A stretch of 64,000 nucleotides of DNA from a bacterium (GCA_004563405.1 SFTH01000001.1:62001-126000), one strand, 5' to 3'. Numbered from the stretch's first letter, positions 53,691-63,101 are shown. Program-made: numbers and translations. The notes: generated by a model not told the origin, from the letters alone.

Positions 53691-55205
53691 ATGAGTGCGT
53701 ATATTCTGGAAATGAAGGATGTCACCAAGAGCTTTCCGGGCGTCAAGGCGTTGAAGCATGTCAACCTGCAGCTCAGGCGGGGTGAAATCCTGGGAATCTG
53801 CGGCGAAAACGGCGCGGGAAAATCGACGCTGATGAAGGTATTGAGCGGCAGCTTTTCGCACAGCGAGTATGAGGGTGAGATCATTGTGGACGGAGAGGTC
53901 GTGCGCTTCTCCTCCGTCGCGGATGCACAGAAGTACGGCATCGAGATGGTGTACCAGGAGATCAACGTCATCCCCATGTGTACGGTCGCAGAGAACATGT
54001 TTGTTAACAACATACCCGGAAAGGGCTTCATGGTGGACTATCGGACGCTCTATGCCAATACGCGAAAGATGCTCGAGAAAATCGGCCTGGATGTGCAGCC
54101 GCAGAGCCCCATGATGCTGCTCAACAGCGGACAGATGCAGATGGTCTCCCTGATGCGCGCCTACATAAAGAACCCGAAGGTCCTCGTGCTGGACGAGCCC
54201 ACTTCCGCGCTCACCGACAACGAAGTGGACGTGCTCATGAGCATACTCAACGAGCTTCGGGACCGGGGTGTCTCCTGCATCTATATCTCCCACAAGCTCG
54301 AGGAGGTTTACAGAATCTGCGACCGCGTGATGGTGATGCGCGACGGTGAAACCATCAACGTCCATGAGATCGGCAACGTGACAACGGAGCTCCTGATTGA
54401 GGAGATGATCGGTCGGAAGGTGGAGAACCTCTACCCCAAGCAGAAGGTCGAAATCGGCGGGGAGATCATGCGCGTGGAGGGCGTCACCATCCCCCATCCG
54501 ACGATCGAGGGAAGGAACATCGTGGAGGACGTCTCCTTTACGCTGCACAGGGGCGAGGTGCTCGGCATTGGTGGACTCGTCGGCTCCGGCAGGAGCGAGA
54601 TTCTGGAGACGATCTTCGGAATCCAGCGAAACGGTGCGCGCAAGCGGATCTTCATCGATGGCCAGGAGGTGCGGATCGACAGCCCTTCGGACGCAATGAA
54701 GGCGGGAATCGGTTTCATTACCGAAGAACGCAAGAAGAACGGCATCATCTGGATGCTGAGCATACGCGAAAACATCTCCGCCGCCAGCCTGAACGAACTG
54801 CCCGGCAGGCTGTTCATCAACCGGCCGGAGGAGCGGAAGCGGACGCAGGAGATCTTCGACGCGCTGCACATCAAGGCGCCATCGGTGGAAACGCCGGTGG
54901 TCTCCCTGTCCGGCGGCAACCAGCAGAAGGTGGTTGTCGGCAAATGGCTCCTGAAGGATCCGAGAATCCTGCTGGTCGACGAGCCCACCCGTGGAATCGA
55001 CGTGGGCGCGAAGGCGGAAATCTACAAGCTGATGAACGACCTGACGGAAAAGGGCATCTCCATCATCATGGTCAGCTCGGACATGCCGGAGCTGATCAAC
55101 ATGAGCGACCGCTGCCTCGTCATCAGCAACGGAAGGATCACCGGCCAGTTTGAGGGAGCGGACATCACGGACGAAAACGTCATGCGCGCCGCAATCGCGC
55201 AATAG
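53691..55205 (+). CDS. Sugar ABC importer ATPase (third system)
   Basis: A 504-residue double ATPase: first half GENGAGKST and VLVLDEPTSAL with LNSGQMQMVSLM in the signature position; second half GLVGSGRSE, LSGGNQQ and ILLVDEPTRGID. It carries the full catalytic motifs that the kinase domain at 49563 has lost. It starts 10 nt after the permease with GAGGAAGG. Similarity in layout to the kinase N terminus makes this the natural relative or binding-site competitor of that domain. Confidence 0.92.
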   Translation: MSAYILEMKDVTKSFPGVKALKHVNLQLRRGEILGICGENGAGKSTLMKVLSGSFSHSEYEGEIIVDGEVVRFSSVADAQKYGIEMVYQEINVIPMCTVAENMFVNNIPGKGFMVDYRTLYANTRKMLEKIGLDVQPQSPMMLLNSGQMQMVSLMRAYIKNPKVLVLDEPTSALTDNEVDVLMSILNELRDRGVSCIYISHKLEEVYRICDRVMVMRDGETINVHEIGNVTTELLIEEMIGRKVENLYPKQKVEIGGEIMRVEGVTIPHPTIEGRNIVEDVSFTLHRGEVLGIGGLVGSGRSEILETIFGIQRNGARKRIFIDGQEVRIDSPSDAMKAGIGFITEERKKNGIIWMLSIRENISAASLNELPGRLFINRPEERKRTQEIFDALHIKAPSVETPVVSLSGGNQQKVVVGKWLLKDPRILLVDEPTRGIDVGAKAEIYKLMNDLTEKGISIIMVSSDMPELINMSDRCLVISNGRITGQFEGADITDENVMRAAIAQ

Positions 55206-55222
55206 GCACGGGAGGTAAGGCG

Positions 55223-56692
55223 ATGAACCATCAGGGAATATACCGTTCTTTGCATACTGCCGCTGAAATCGAGGGCCCGATCCCGACAAACGCTGGCTCC
55301 GTGCCGTTCTGCGCCATGCAGAACAGCCGCCGACCCGTCAGCCTCGAGGCGTACGGTTACGTTGAGGAGGAGTTCTTCGTATCGGGCCTGGCAAACGTTT
55401 ACGTAGAGGGGCAGGCGGGGCTGGAGACGGTCCATGAAGCCGTCCCGTACAGGACGCGGCTCCTCGTGCGCCGTCCGAAGGATGCGTCCAGGTTTTCCGG
55501 CCGCGTCTACTTTGATATTCTCAACGCCACCCAGAACTATGACATCGAGGATCTCTGGCACCGCATCTATATCTGGTGCATGGAGCAGGGGCACGGGTAC
55601 GTCGGAATCACCTCCAAGCCCGTGAATGCGCAGAGCCTGAAGCAATACAATTACGCGCGCTATCACAGCCTCGACTGGTCTTCGCCCGAGCCGGTTCCCC
55701 AGCCGGCGCCGTGCATCGAGGGCGAGATTCCCGGCACGGAGGAGGGGCTGATCTGGGACATGATTGCCCAGACCGCCACTGCACTGCGCAGCGGAACGCT
55801 CTTTGGCGGACGGCCGGTGGATTACCTCTGCCTGACCGGGCAGAGCCAGAGCGGCTTCTATCTCAATACGTTTGTAGCGCACTTCGAATCGTATATGAAG
55901 GACGCGCAGGGGAGGAGCCTGTTTGACGGATACCTGAACGTCGTCGGCGTGCCCTTTGAGCGGGAGCTTCGCCAGGGAATCAGCCCATACAGGTTCAGCC
56001 TGAAGCCCCGGCGCAGGCTGACCAGCAGCGTTCCGCTGGTGATGGTCTCCAGTGAGGGAGACATCGCGCTCTTTTCCGGCCGCATGGCCGGTGTGCTGGC
56101 GGAGCTGCCCGAGGACAGCGATGTGCCCGGGAACCTTTGCAGATACTATGAGGTCGCCGGCGCGCCGCATACGGACATTGATTGCGGGATATTGAGCAGC
56201 GATGCAGAGATCCTGCGGGCCGGACGCACGCCGCTTCCGATGGATCCCGCGCTGCGGTCGCAGATCAATGATTTTCCGCTGGCGGAGTATATCTGCGGCT
56301 TTCTGGAAAAAATGTACATCTGGCGCACAGCCGGAGTTGCCCCCGCTGTCAGCCCGCGCTTCAAACGCGATGAGACGGGCGCGCTCTGCCGGGATGCCCA
56401 TGGGAATGTCCGCGGCGGATTCCGAAGCCCCTATGTGGATCTCCCGGTGGCGCGCTACCAGGGAAGCGGAGACATACCCTCTGGCGACATCGGTGGCTGC
56501 CGTACCGAACTTGCGGAGGATGGAGAGGTGGTCGAACGCAGAATCAGCCGTCTGGAGGCTGGCCTTCGGGCCCAGCGGGAAGCGGGCTGGCTCGTGCAGG
56601 GTGCAGTGGAGCGCATGCTGGCTGCGGAGCGGGCGCGCCACCTGCGGTCGTGCGGCGGCGGAGAGGATGCTCCCGGACAGCGGGCGCACTGA
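55223..56692 (+). CDS. Alpha/beta-hydrolase domain protein (Abhydrolase_10-like)
   Basis: A 489-residue hydrolase with nucleophile elbow GQSQSG (Ser in LCLTGQSQSGFYLNT), and a likely catalytic His in GAPHTDIDC. N-terminal YFDILNATQNYDIEDLWHRI and the long C-terminal region match the alpha/beta-hydrolase-domain family found near carbohydrate and xenobiotic catabolism. No signal peptide is seen, so it is cytoplasmic. It is 17 nt after the ATPase with GGGAGG, in the same operon. It may remove an ester group from the imported compound. Confidence 0.8.
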   Translation: MNHQGIYRSLHTAAEIEGPIPTNAGSVPFCAMQNSRRPVSLEAYGYVEEEFFVSGLANVYVEGQAGLETVHEAVPYRTRLLVRRPKDASRFSGRVYFDILNATQNYDIEDLWHRIYIWCMEQGHGYVGITSKPVNAQSLKQYNYARYHSLDWSSPEPVPQPAPCIEGEIPGTEEGLIWDMIAQTATALRSGTLFGGRPVDYLCLTGQSQSGFYLNTFVAHFESYMKDAQGRSLFDGYLNVVGVPFERELRQGISPYRFSLKPRRRLTSSVPLVMVSSEGDIALFSGRMAGVLAELPEDSDVPGNLCRYYEVAGAPHTDIDCGILSSDAEILRAGRTPLPMDPALRSQINDFPLAEYICGFLEKMYIWRTAGVAPAVSPRFKRDETGALCRDAHGNVRGGFRSPYVDLPVARYQGSGDIPSGDIGGCRTELAEDGEVVERRISRLEAGLRAQREAGWLVQGAVERMLAAERARHLRSCGGGEDAPGQRAH

Positions 56693-56855
56693 GGGTGCAG
56701 CCCCGGCGCGGGAGCGCTGCGGAGCGGACTGTGTACGGGCCCGTCGTACACCTGCGAGCCGACGCGCGCGGAGGCTGTGGGACGGCCGCAGGATGCGCCC
56801 GAAGGCGGCGGGGACGCCTGCTCCTCCTTTGCAGGAGCGCCAGAAACCCTGTGGA

Positions 56856-56902
56856 CACAAACGGACAACCCAACCGAAAACCGGTTGGGTTGTCCGTTTG
56901 TG
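56856..56902. terminator. Bidirectional terminator with 21-bp perfect stem
   Basis: Positions 56856-56876 and 56882-56902 are perfectly complementary around loop AAAAC. It separates the converging hydrolase gene and the small membrane protein gene. The T-tract is part of the outer stem (GTTTGTG). The remaining ~160 bp of the gap show no gene. Confidence 0.8.
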
Positions 56903-56926
56903 TCGCGGCGGTTCCGCGGGGGTGCG

Positions 56927-57160
56927 TCAGGCAGCCTTGCCGCTTGCTTTTGCCGCCCTGGCTGCGGCCTTGCGGGCGGCGCGCTCCTCCCGGGTGCCGC
57001 ACCAGCCGATGAGCATCAGGATCAGCGCGACGGCATACACGCCGCAGATGGCGAGCGTGAAAGTCCAGCTTTCATAGGCCACGAGTTCAACGACGTAGAG
57101 GGCGGAGCCCAGCACCAGCAGCAGCTGGCCGATATTGTAAATCTTCATTGCATTCTTCAC
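56927..57160 (-). CDS. Small two-helix membrane protein
   Basis: A 77-residue protein starting at GTG 57160, with GAGGG 7 nt upstream. Two hydrophobic helices (~11-28 and ~34-54) are followed by a basic, Ala-rich tail (REERAARKAAARAAKASG). It has its own promoter and a strong terminator. I recognise no family; it could be a small structural or regulatory membrane protein. Confidence 0.7.
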   Translation of the reverse strand: MKNAMKIYNIGQLLLVLGSALYVVELVAYESWTFTLAICGVYAVALILMLIGWCGTREERAARKAAARAAKASGKAA

Positions 57161-57208
57161 TTTTCATCCCTCGTTCCTGTACCCCCGCAGGGGGTGATCT
57201 TTGCGCCC

Positions 57209-57237
57209 ATTATAGCACAACCGCTGCTCCCTTTCCA
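57209..57237 (-). promoter_or_regulatory. Promoter of the small membrane protein gene
   Basis: On the minus strand TGGAAA (57237-57232), a 17-nt spacer and a perfect TATAAT (57214-57209). Confidence 0.7.
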
Positions 57238-57418
57238 GCACATGGGTGTATTTTCGGGAGTTTGCCCATGTTTTGGCCGGGATTTGTCTTCCGGCGCTTT
57301 GCGCACCACGCTGGCTGTGCGCCGTCCTCCCGCCGCTGCCGTGCGTCGCACTCCGGCGCGGAGAAGCGGCGCGCCCCGGGCGCGGGCCCGGGGCGCAGGT
57401 TGCAGGGGCGCGCCTTCG

Positions 57419-58177
57419 TCAGGCGTTGGCCTTTTTATAGAAATCCGCGATGCCCGCCGCGTCCGCGATCAGGTAGCGGTCCTCCGGCGGATAGATGGCG
57501 CCGCCGAAGTAGATGGCGGGATTGCCCTGGCAGCTCAGGTCGCGGGCCGTGCGGTGCACAGCGGCGTGCATGATGTCCGTGCCGATGCGCTCACGGCACC
57601 AGGCGGCGTTGTGGGCTTCGATGCCGCCGCCCGGAAGGATCTCAATGCGTCCGGCGGCGTGCTCGATCATCCTGCGGATCACGTCCGCGCCCTGGGGCAC
57701 GGTGGGCGCCTGGCCGCTGGTGAGCACGCGGGTCACGCCCAGCTCGATGAGCGCGTCCAGCGCGGCGAACACGTCCGGCGTGACGTCGATGGCCCGGTGG
57801 AACACGCTGGTCTTGTCGCCGATGACCTCCAACATCTGCCGGGTGCGCTCCCGGTCCACGGTGCCGTCCTCGTGCAGAAAGCCGAAGACGATGCCGTCCG
57901 CGCCGGCGTCCAGCAGGGCCCGTGCGTCCGCGAGCATGACCTCGAATTCCACGTCCGTGTAGCAGAAGCCGCCCTCCCGGGGGCGCACCATGCACATCAC
58001 GGGGATGTCGATGTGGCGCTTGGCCACCTGAAGCGCGCCGATGGTGGGAGTGAGGCCGCCGTGGAACAGGTCGCTGTTGAGCTCGACGCGCTGCGCGCCG
58101 CCCTTTGCCGCCTCGATGGCGTCCTCGGCGGAGCCGCAGCAGACTTCAAACAGCAGGGGCTTCTTCTCGTTCGTCAT
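57419..58177 (-). CDS. cutC: CutC-family protein
   Basis: A 252-residue TIM-barrel protein: FEVCCGSAEDAIEAAKGGAQ, RVELNSDLFHGGLTPT, MVRPREGGFCY and VLTSGQAPTVPQG are classic CutC motifs. The family was linked to copper homeostasis, but the direct biochemical role is unsettled. It lies 3 nt downstream of the M24-fold gene, so the two are probably one transcript, which hints at a metabolic rather than metal role. Confidence 0.93.
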   Translation of the reverse strand: MTNEKKPLLFEVCCGSAEDAIEAAKGGAQRVELNSDLFHGGLTPTIGALQVAKRHIDIPVMCMVRPREGGFCYTDVEFEVMLADARALLDAGADGIVFGFLHEDGTVDRERTRQMLEVIGDKTSVFHRAIDVTPDVFAALDALIELGVTRVLTSGQAPTVPQGADVIRRMIEHAAGRIEILPGGGIEAHNAAWCRERIGTDIMHAAVHRTARDLSCQGNPAIYFGGAIYPPEDRYLIADAAGIADFYKKANA

Positions 58178-58180
58178 GGT

Positions 58181-59590
58181 TTATTCCTCCTCCAGGGCAA
58201 ACACCCGGTTCAGGTTCAGCATGAAGGGATACATGGCGGCGTTGATGTTGGACAGGGGCAGTACGTCCTCGTGCAGCTCGATGCCCAGGTGGTGAATCAT
58301 GGCCTCGCGGCGCTCCTGGATGCGCGCCCAGACCTCGGGGTACTCGGCCTTGAGCGCGGCGCGCAGCTCGGGCCCGGCCACGATGGCGGTGTCCTCGCAG
58401 ATGGCGGTGCGCACGGGGTCGGGGTTGGAGGCGATGATGTCCACCTGCAGGTACGCGCCGTCCGGCAGGGTGTGGGTGGAGCCGTCGTAGGCGAGGGCGT
58501 TGGTCCACTCGTCCATGCCGGTGTAGTGGCCGCAGTTGAGGTTGACGTTGTACTCGGGGCCGCCGATGCGGTCGTGCACGGCGTGGTGCAGGGTGTTGCC
58601 GTCCGCGCCCACATGCAGCTTCTCATACCAGGCGCACATGGCCTCGAAGAACCTTCCGTAGAAGGAGAAGAGCAGGGGCCTGAGGTCCGCGCGCATGGTC
58701 TCCTCGTTGTAGGCGGCCACGCCCACGCGGGAGGTCAGCGAGCCGCGGATGCCGTAGCACAGCCCACACACGTCGCCCAGCTCCAGGGTGGTCGCATCGC
58801 TGGGAGAGCCCAGACCGATGGAGACGTGGCGCGCGCCGAAGTTGGTCAGCGGGAACATGGTCACCGGGGCCACGCCGAGGCGGGCGGAGGCGCCAACTTC
58901 ATATTCCGCGATGCCAGGGCGCAGGGCCTTGAGCATGCGCAGGATGCCGTTGGCGCTGCGGCAGGCCGCGGCTTCGGCGGAGGCGATCTCCTTCGCGTTG
59001 TACACCTTCAGGCGGATGCCGCCGTCCAGGCCGGTGAGCACAGAGGTGTAGTTGAACACGTTTTCGCTCCGGGCCACGGTGCGCAGCACCTCGAGCATGT
59101 AGTGGGGAATGTCGAAGGTGTATCTGGGGTCGGTGCCGATGTACTCCGGCAGGAAGTACTTGTAGCCGATCACGCCCACGCGGCTGTCCGCGTTCACGCC
59201 CATGACGCGGAAGATCTCGTCCAGCTTCTCCTCGGCGCGGCGGGGCTGGCCCTGCAGGCTCAGGTTGCGGTAGTAGACGCGGTTGATCTCGTAGGGGATG
59301 GCGTAGCTGTAGCCCATGCCCTCGTTGCCGCAGACGATGGTGGGCGTTCCCTCCCGGGGAATGGCGAGGATGCCCTCCTCGAAGCGACAGTCGTAACCGC
59401 TGAAGTATTCGATGTTGGAGAAGTGCTCGCGGTCGCCGAAGAGCAGCGCGATATCGACGCCGTCCTCCGCCATGCGCGCGCGCAGCAGGCCGATGCGGAA
59501 CAGGTAATCCTCCCGCTCCATCGGGATCTGGGGAACTTCCGTTTCGCGGGTAAACAGGGGAAGCGACTCTTTGATGATTGCCTTCTTCAT
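58181..59590 (-). CDS. M24-fold (creatinase/prolidase-like) protein lacking metal ligands
   Basis: A 469-residue protein. The N-terminal creatinase-like domain (LRARMAEDGVDIALLFGDRE, FSGYDCRFEEGILAIPREG) is followed by a pita-bread-like domain (NAKEIASAEAAACRSANGIL, CGHYTGMDEWTN). The positions where active M24 peptidases have the two Asp metal ligands read GDVCGLCYGIRGSLTSRVG, without them. It may be a metal-independent creatinase-type hydrolase or a non-catalytic homologue. GGAGG lies before ATG 59590. It pairs with CutC and is divergent from the asparaginase genes. Confidence 0.75.
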   Translation of the reverse strand: MKKAIIKESLPLFTRETEVPQIPMEREDYLFRIGLLRARMAEDGVDIALLFGDREHFSNIEYFSGYDCRFEEGILAIPREGTPTIVCGNEGMGYSYAIPYEINRVYYRNLSLQGQPRRAEEKLDEIFRVMGVNADSRVGVIGYKYFLPEYIGTDPRYTFDIPHYMLEVLRTVARSENVFNYTSVLTGLDGGIRLKVYNAKEIASAEAAACRSANGILRMLKALRPGIAEYEVGASARLGVAPVTMFPLTNFGARHVSIGLGSPSDATTLELGDVCGLCYGIRGSLTSRVGVAAYNEETMRADLRPLLFSFYGRFFEAMCAWYEKLHVGADGNTLHHAVHDRIGGPEYNVNLNCGHYTGMDEWTNALAYDGSTHTLPDGAYLQVDIIASNPDPVRTAICEDTAIVAGPELRAALKAEYPEVWARIQERREAMIHHLGIELHEDVLPLSNINAAMYPFMLNLNRVFALEEE

Positions 59591-59666
59591 GGATATCCTC
59601 CCGTAATCATTTTTTCATACATTATAGCGGATGCAGGAGGAACCGTCAATTAAGTTTTTCAACGGA

Positions 59667-59695
59667 TTGATTTTTTGCAGCATTTGTGCTATTCT
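59667..59695 (+). promoter_or_regulatory. Promoter of the asparaginase-peptidase operon
   Basis: TTGATT (59667-59672), a 17-nt spacer and TATTCT (59690-59695), 36 nt before ATG 59732. Confidence 0.65.
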
Positions 59696-59731
59696 TTCTC
59701 TGAATTCTTGACCAATGGGAGGTTGAAGAAA

Positions 59732-60730
59732 ATGGCTTTTGCGCCGCTGGCAAGGGAATATCGGGGAAACACGCTGGATCTGACCCACTTTGGCTATCTG
59801 GTCATCGTGGATGAAAATGGAAAGGTGCTCTATTCCGTCGGAGATCCCGACGACATTGTATTTTATCGAAGCGCATCCAAACCTGTGCAGGCGCTTCCGG
59901 TGATCGCCCGGGGACTGGACCGCAAATTCGGTCTGACCGAGGAGGAGAGCACCATTTTTGCGGGCTCTCACGCCGGCGAGGCGTTTCACATCGCCGCGCT
60001 GGAGAGCATACTTGAAAAGTCCGGCCTGAGCGAGGACATGCTGGTGATGAAGCCGGCGGTACCCTCCTATACGCCGGCGAACGAGGAGCGCATCCGCCGC
60101 GGCCTTGCGCCCCGCAAGCTCTATCACAACTGCGCGGGCAAGCACGCCGCGCTGATGCTCCTGCAGCGCGAGCTGGGCGGAGAGGTGCGCGACTACTGGA
60201 AGATGGGCGCGCTCTGCCAGCAGGAGGTGCAGCGCGCCATCGAGATCATGAGCGAGACAAAGCGCGTGGAGCTGGGCGTGGACGGCTGCGGCGTGCCGGT
60301 GTTCGCCGTGCCCGTGCGCTGTATTGCGAACGCATTCAAGAATCTGGCCGCGCCGGAGCACATTCAGGACGAGGATCTCCAGCGCGCAACGGTGGAGTTC
60401 GTGCCCCGGATTCACAAATATCCCCACATGATGCGCGGCACCGGCTACCTCTGCTCGCTGATCAACGAGGATCCCAACATTGTGGGCAAGGGCGGCGCCA
60501 ACGGCGTGTACGGCTTTGCGCTGAAGAGGGAGAAGATCGGCGTGTCCTTCAAGTTCACCGACGGCACGGAGCACCTCTGGCCGATGATGGTGAAGGAGGT
60601 TCTGAAGGGCCTGGGCTGCCTGAGCCCGGAGACCGAGGCGCGGCTGGAGACGCTGCACCCCTACAACATCTACAACGACAACGACACGCTCGTGGGCGAG
60701 CGCAGGCCCTGTTTCGAGGTGAAGATTTGA
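59732..60730 (+). CDS. Asparaginase II-family (PF06089-type) protein, first copy
   Basis: A 332-residue protein of the bacterial asparaginase family typified by Rhizobium etli AnsA-type enzymes. Conserved blocks are FYRSASKPVQALPVI, FAGSHAGEAFHIAALE, LYHNCAGKHAALMLLQ and GVDGCGVPVFAVPV. ATG 59732 follows GGGAGG. The stop is 1 nt before the next gene, a close paralogue. It is expected to hydrolyse asparagine or a related amide in the cytoplasm. Confidence 0.85.
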   Translation: MAFAPLAREYRGNTLDLTHFGYLVIVDENGKVLYSVGDPDDIVFYRSASKPVQALPVIARGLDRKFGLTEEESTIFAGSHAGEAFHIAALESILEKSGLSEDMLVMKPAVPSYTPANEERIRRGLAPRKLYHNCAGKHAALMLLQRELGGEVRDYWKMGALCQQEVQRAIEIMSETKRVELGVDGCGVPVFAVPVRCIANAFKNLAAPEHIQDEDLQRATVEFVPRIHKYPHMMRGTGYLCSLINEDPNIVGKGGANGVYGFALKREKIGVSFKFTDGTEHLWPMMVKEVLKGLGCLSPETEARLETLHPYNIYNDNDTLVGERRPCFEVKI

Positions 60731-60731
60731 T

Positions 60732-61727
60732 ATGAAGCCGGAACTTCTGTTTGAGGAGTATCGCGAGGGCGTGCTGGAGTGCCTGCACTTCGGCACTGCC
60801 TGCGTGGTGGACGAGGCGGGCGTGAAGGCCAGCGTGGGCCAGCCGGACTGGCTCTGCTACTACCGCAGCGCGTCCAAGCCGGTGCAGGCCCTGCCGGTGC
60901 TGGTGCGCGGGTTGCACAAAAAGTACGGTCTCACCGAGGAGGAGACGGCCATCTTCTCCGGCTCTCACTGGGGCGACGCGGATCATGTGCGGGTGCTGGA
61001 GTCCATTCTGGAGAAGACGGGGCTTCGCGAGGCGGACATGGTGATGCTGCCCACCTACCCCAACCGCCCCGCCCGGCGGGAGGAGCTGCTGCGCCGGAAT
61101 CTGCCCCCGAGGAAGATCTATCACAACTGCGCGGGCAAGCACCTGGCGCTGATGCTGCTGGCCCGGGAGCTGGGAGAGAACGTTCCGGACTACTGGCGGC
61201 GGGAGAGCCGCACCCAGGCGGAGGTTCGGGAGATGATCGCGTACATGAGCGACACGCCGCAGGATCAGATCCGCGTGGGCGTGGACGGCTGCGGCGTGCC
61301 GGTGTTCGCGGTGCCCTTCTGGCGCATCGCGCAGGCGTACCTCAGGCTCTCCTGCCCGGAGCTGATCGGCGACGGGGACGTGCGCTGCGCGGTGGAGGAG
61401 AACGTGGCGCGGCTGCACCGCTATCCCAACATGATCGCCGGGCACGACGTGGTGGACACGGTAATCACCGCCAACCCGGATCTCATCGCCAAGAGCGGCG
61501 CCATGGGCGTGTACGCCATCGGCATCCGCTCGAAGCGCCTGGGCGTGGCCTTCAAGACCGCCGACGGCAGCCACGACGAATTTGCCGCCAGCGCCATCGA
61601 GGCGCTGACCCAGCTGGGCGTGGCCCCGGAGACCGTGGAGGCGCTCAGAAAGCTCTACCCCGACACCATCGTCAACGACAACCGGGAGATCGTCGGACGG
61701 CGCAAAGCCGTGTTCCGGCTGGTATGA
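60732..61727 (+). CDS. Asparaginase II-family protein, second copy
   Basis: A 331-residue paralogue of the preceding protein with the same blocks (YYRSASKPVQALPVL, FSGSHWGDADHVRVLE, IYHNCAGKHLALMLLA, GVDGCGVPVFAVPF). Differences lie in the substrate-facing SHAGE/SHWGD segment. The adjacent position suggests either a heteromeric enzyme or duplication toward another amide substrate. No clear ribosome site; coupling to the upstream stop is likely. Confidence 0.85.
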   Translation: MKPELLFEEYREGVLECLHFGTACVVDEAGVKASVGQPDWLCYYRSASKPVQALPVLVRGLHKKYGLTEEETAIFSGSHWGDADHVRVLESILEKTGLREADMVMLPTYPNRPARREELLRRNLPPRKIYHNCAGKHLALMLLARELGENVPDYWRRESRTQAEVREMIAYMSDTPQDQIRVGVDGCGVPVFAVPFWRIAQAYLRLSCPELIGDGDVRCAVEENVARLHRYPNMIAGHDVVDTVITANPDLIAKSGAMGVYAIGIRSKRLGVAFKTADGSHDEFAASAIEALTQLGVAPETVEALRKLYPDTIVNDNREIVGRRKAVFRLV

Positions 61728-61758
61728 TACAGACGAAACAAAAAAGGAGGAGAGAGAA

Positions 61759-62931
61759 ATGATGCAAAACCTGCCGAAAATTCCCGTCGCCGAGTACGCA
61801 CAGCGCTGGGAGAAGGTGCAGCAGGTGCTCAGGGACGAGGAACTGGACATGCTTCTGATCTACGCGGACGACCGCCACACCTACGGCGCGGCCTATGCCC
61901 GGTACTACGGGAACCTGCCCGTAGCCTTTGAACCGGTGCTTCTGCTGTTCACGCCGGGGCGGGATCCCGTGCTGCTCACGGGCCCGGAGACCATCGGCTA
62001 CGCCTCCGAGGTGGGCACGATTCCCGACATTCGCGTGCTGCGCGAGTTTGCTGCCGAGAACGAGGATTATCCCTTCTCCAGGCTCGAACCTCTCAGGGAC
62101 GTGGTCGCCTCCTGCGTGCCCCATGCCATCCGGCGCGTGGGCCTGGGCGGCAAGACGCTCATGGGCGCGGAGATCTATGAGACCATCGTGAAGAACTATC
62201 CCGACGCGGAGTTTGTGAAGATGGACGCGATTCTCGAGCCCATGCGCGGCGTGAAGAGCCCGGCGGAGATCGAGGTCATCAAGTACGCCTACCACCTGGC
62301 CAATCTGGGCATGGAGGCGGCGGTGAAGGCCGTGCGCCCGGGCGTGACCGAGCGCGAAATTGCCGCCGAGGCGGAGTATGTGATGCGCAAAAATGGCGCG
62401 GAGGGTACCGGCATCGACACCATCGTTGTCTCCGGCCCGAACACCCGCCACATCCTGGGGCGCACCACCACCCGCGTGATCGGGGAGAACGACCTGGTGG
62501 TCATCACCCTGGCGCCCCGCTACGAGGGCTACCACGGCGCCTGCGGTCGCTGCGTGTTCGTGGGCAGGCCGGACGAAAAGCAGCTCGCCTCCGTGCAGGC
62601 GGAGATTCAGGCCCAGGAGACCTGTGGCCGGAACCTCATTCCCGGCAAGGTGGGCAGCGAGGTGGAGGCCATGGGCCGCAGGATCATGTCCGAGGCGGGC
62701 TACGGCGAGAACTTCCTCTATTCCGGACTGCACAGCGTGGGCGTGATCGAATTTGAGCCGCCCATCCTCGGTCCCTCCAGCAGGACGGTGATCGAAGAAA
62801 ACATGGTCATCTCCGTGGACATTCCCCTCTTCGAGGCGGATGTGCTCGGCTCCCGCACCGAGGACGGCTATCTCATTACCCGGGACGGCCCGGTGCGCCT
62901 GACCACGATGGAGCATCTGATTTTTAAATAA
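61759..62931 (+). CDS. M24-fold (Xaa-Pro dipeptidase/creatinase-like) protein
   Basis: A 390-residue protein with an N-terminal creatinase-like domain (LRDEELDMLLIYADDRH) and a pita-bread domain (MRGVKSPAEIEVIKYAYHLA, RPGVTEREIAAEAEYVM). The usual metal-binding D...D pair reads VVITLAPRYEGYHGACGRC, so both Asp ligands are replaced. LHSVGVIEFEPP keeps the His, and SRTEDGYLIT keeps one Glu. Annotation as a metallopeptidase is therefore doubtful; a creatinase-type, metal-free hydrolase is possible. AAAGGAGGAGAG precedes the paired ATG (61759/61762). It is last in the operon with the asparaginase genes. Confidence 0.78.
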   Translation: MMQNLPKIPVAEYAQRWEKVQQVLRDEELDMLLIYADDRHTYGAAYARYYGNLPVAFEPVLLLFTPGRDPVLLTGPETIGYASEVGTIPDIRVLREFAAENEDYPFSRLEPLRDVVASCVPHAIRRVGLGGKTLMGAEIYETIVKNYPDAEFVKMDAILEPMRGVKSPAEIEVIKYAYHLANLGMEAAVKAVRPGVTEREIAAEAEYVMRKNGAEGTGIDTIVVSGPNTRHILGRTTTRVIGENDLVVITLAPRYEGYHGACGRCVFVGRPDEKQLASVQAEIQAQETCGRNLIPGKVGSEVEAMGRRIMSEAGYGENFLYSGLHSVGVIEFEPPILGPSSRTVIEENMVISVDIPLFEADVLGSRTEDGYLITRDGPVRLTTMEHLIFK

Positions 62932-62946
62932 TTTCGGATAATGATG

Positions 62947-62980
62947 CAGCGGACGGCGCGCGCCGTCCGCTGTATTTGTT
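62947..62980 (+). terminator. Palindromic hairpin terminator
   Basis: A 26-nt perfect palindrome (62947-62972, arm CAGCGGACGGCGC) is followed by TATTTGTT. The T-tract is interrupted, so termination may be moderate. Confidence 0.7.
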
Positions 62981-63072
62981 AAAGTGGGAAGATTCCAAAA
63001 TGCGAATCTGGCGAAACATTCCAATATATGCGGAGATATATTAAAAAATGTGCCCATATTATTCCGGAATGA

Positions 63073-63101
63073 TTGACTTCGGGGAGGGCTTGTGATATAC
63101 T
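63073..63101 (+). promoter_or_regulatory. Promoter of the amino-acid binding protein gene
   Basis: TTGACT (63073-63078), a 17-nt spacer and TATACT (63096-63101), preceded by an AT-rich stretch. The leader to ATG 63205 is about 95 nt. Confidence 0.8.
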
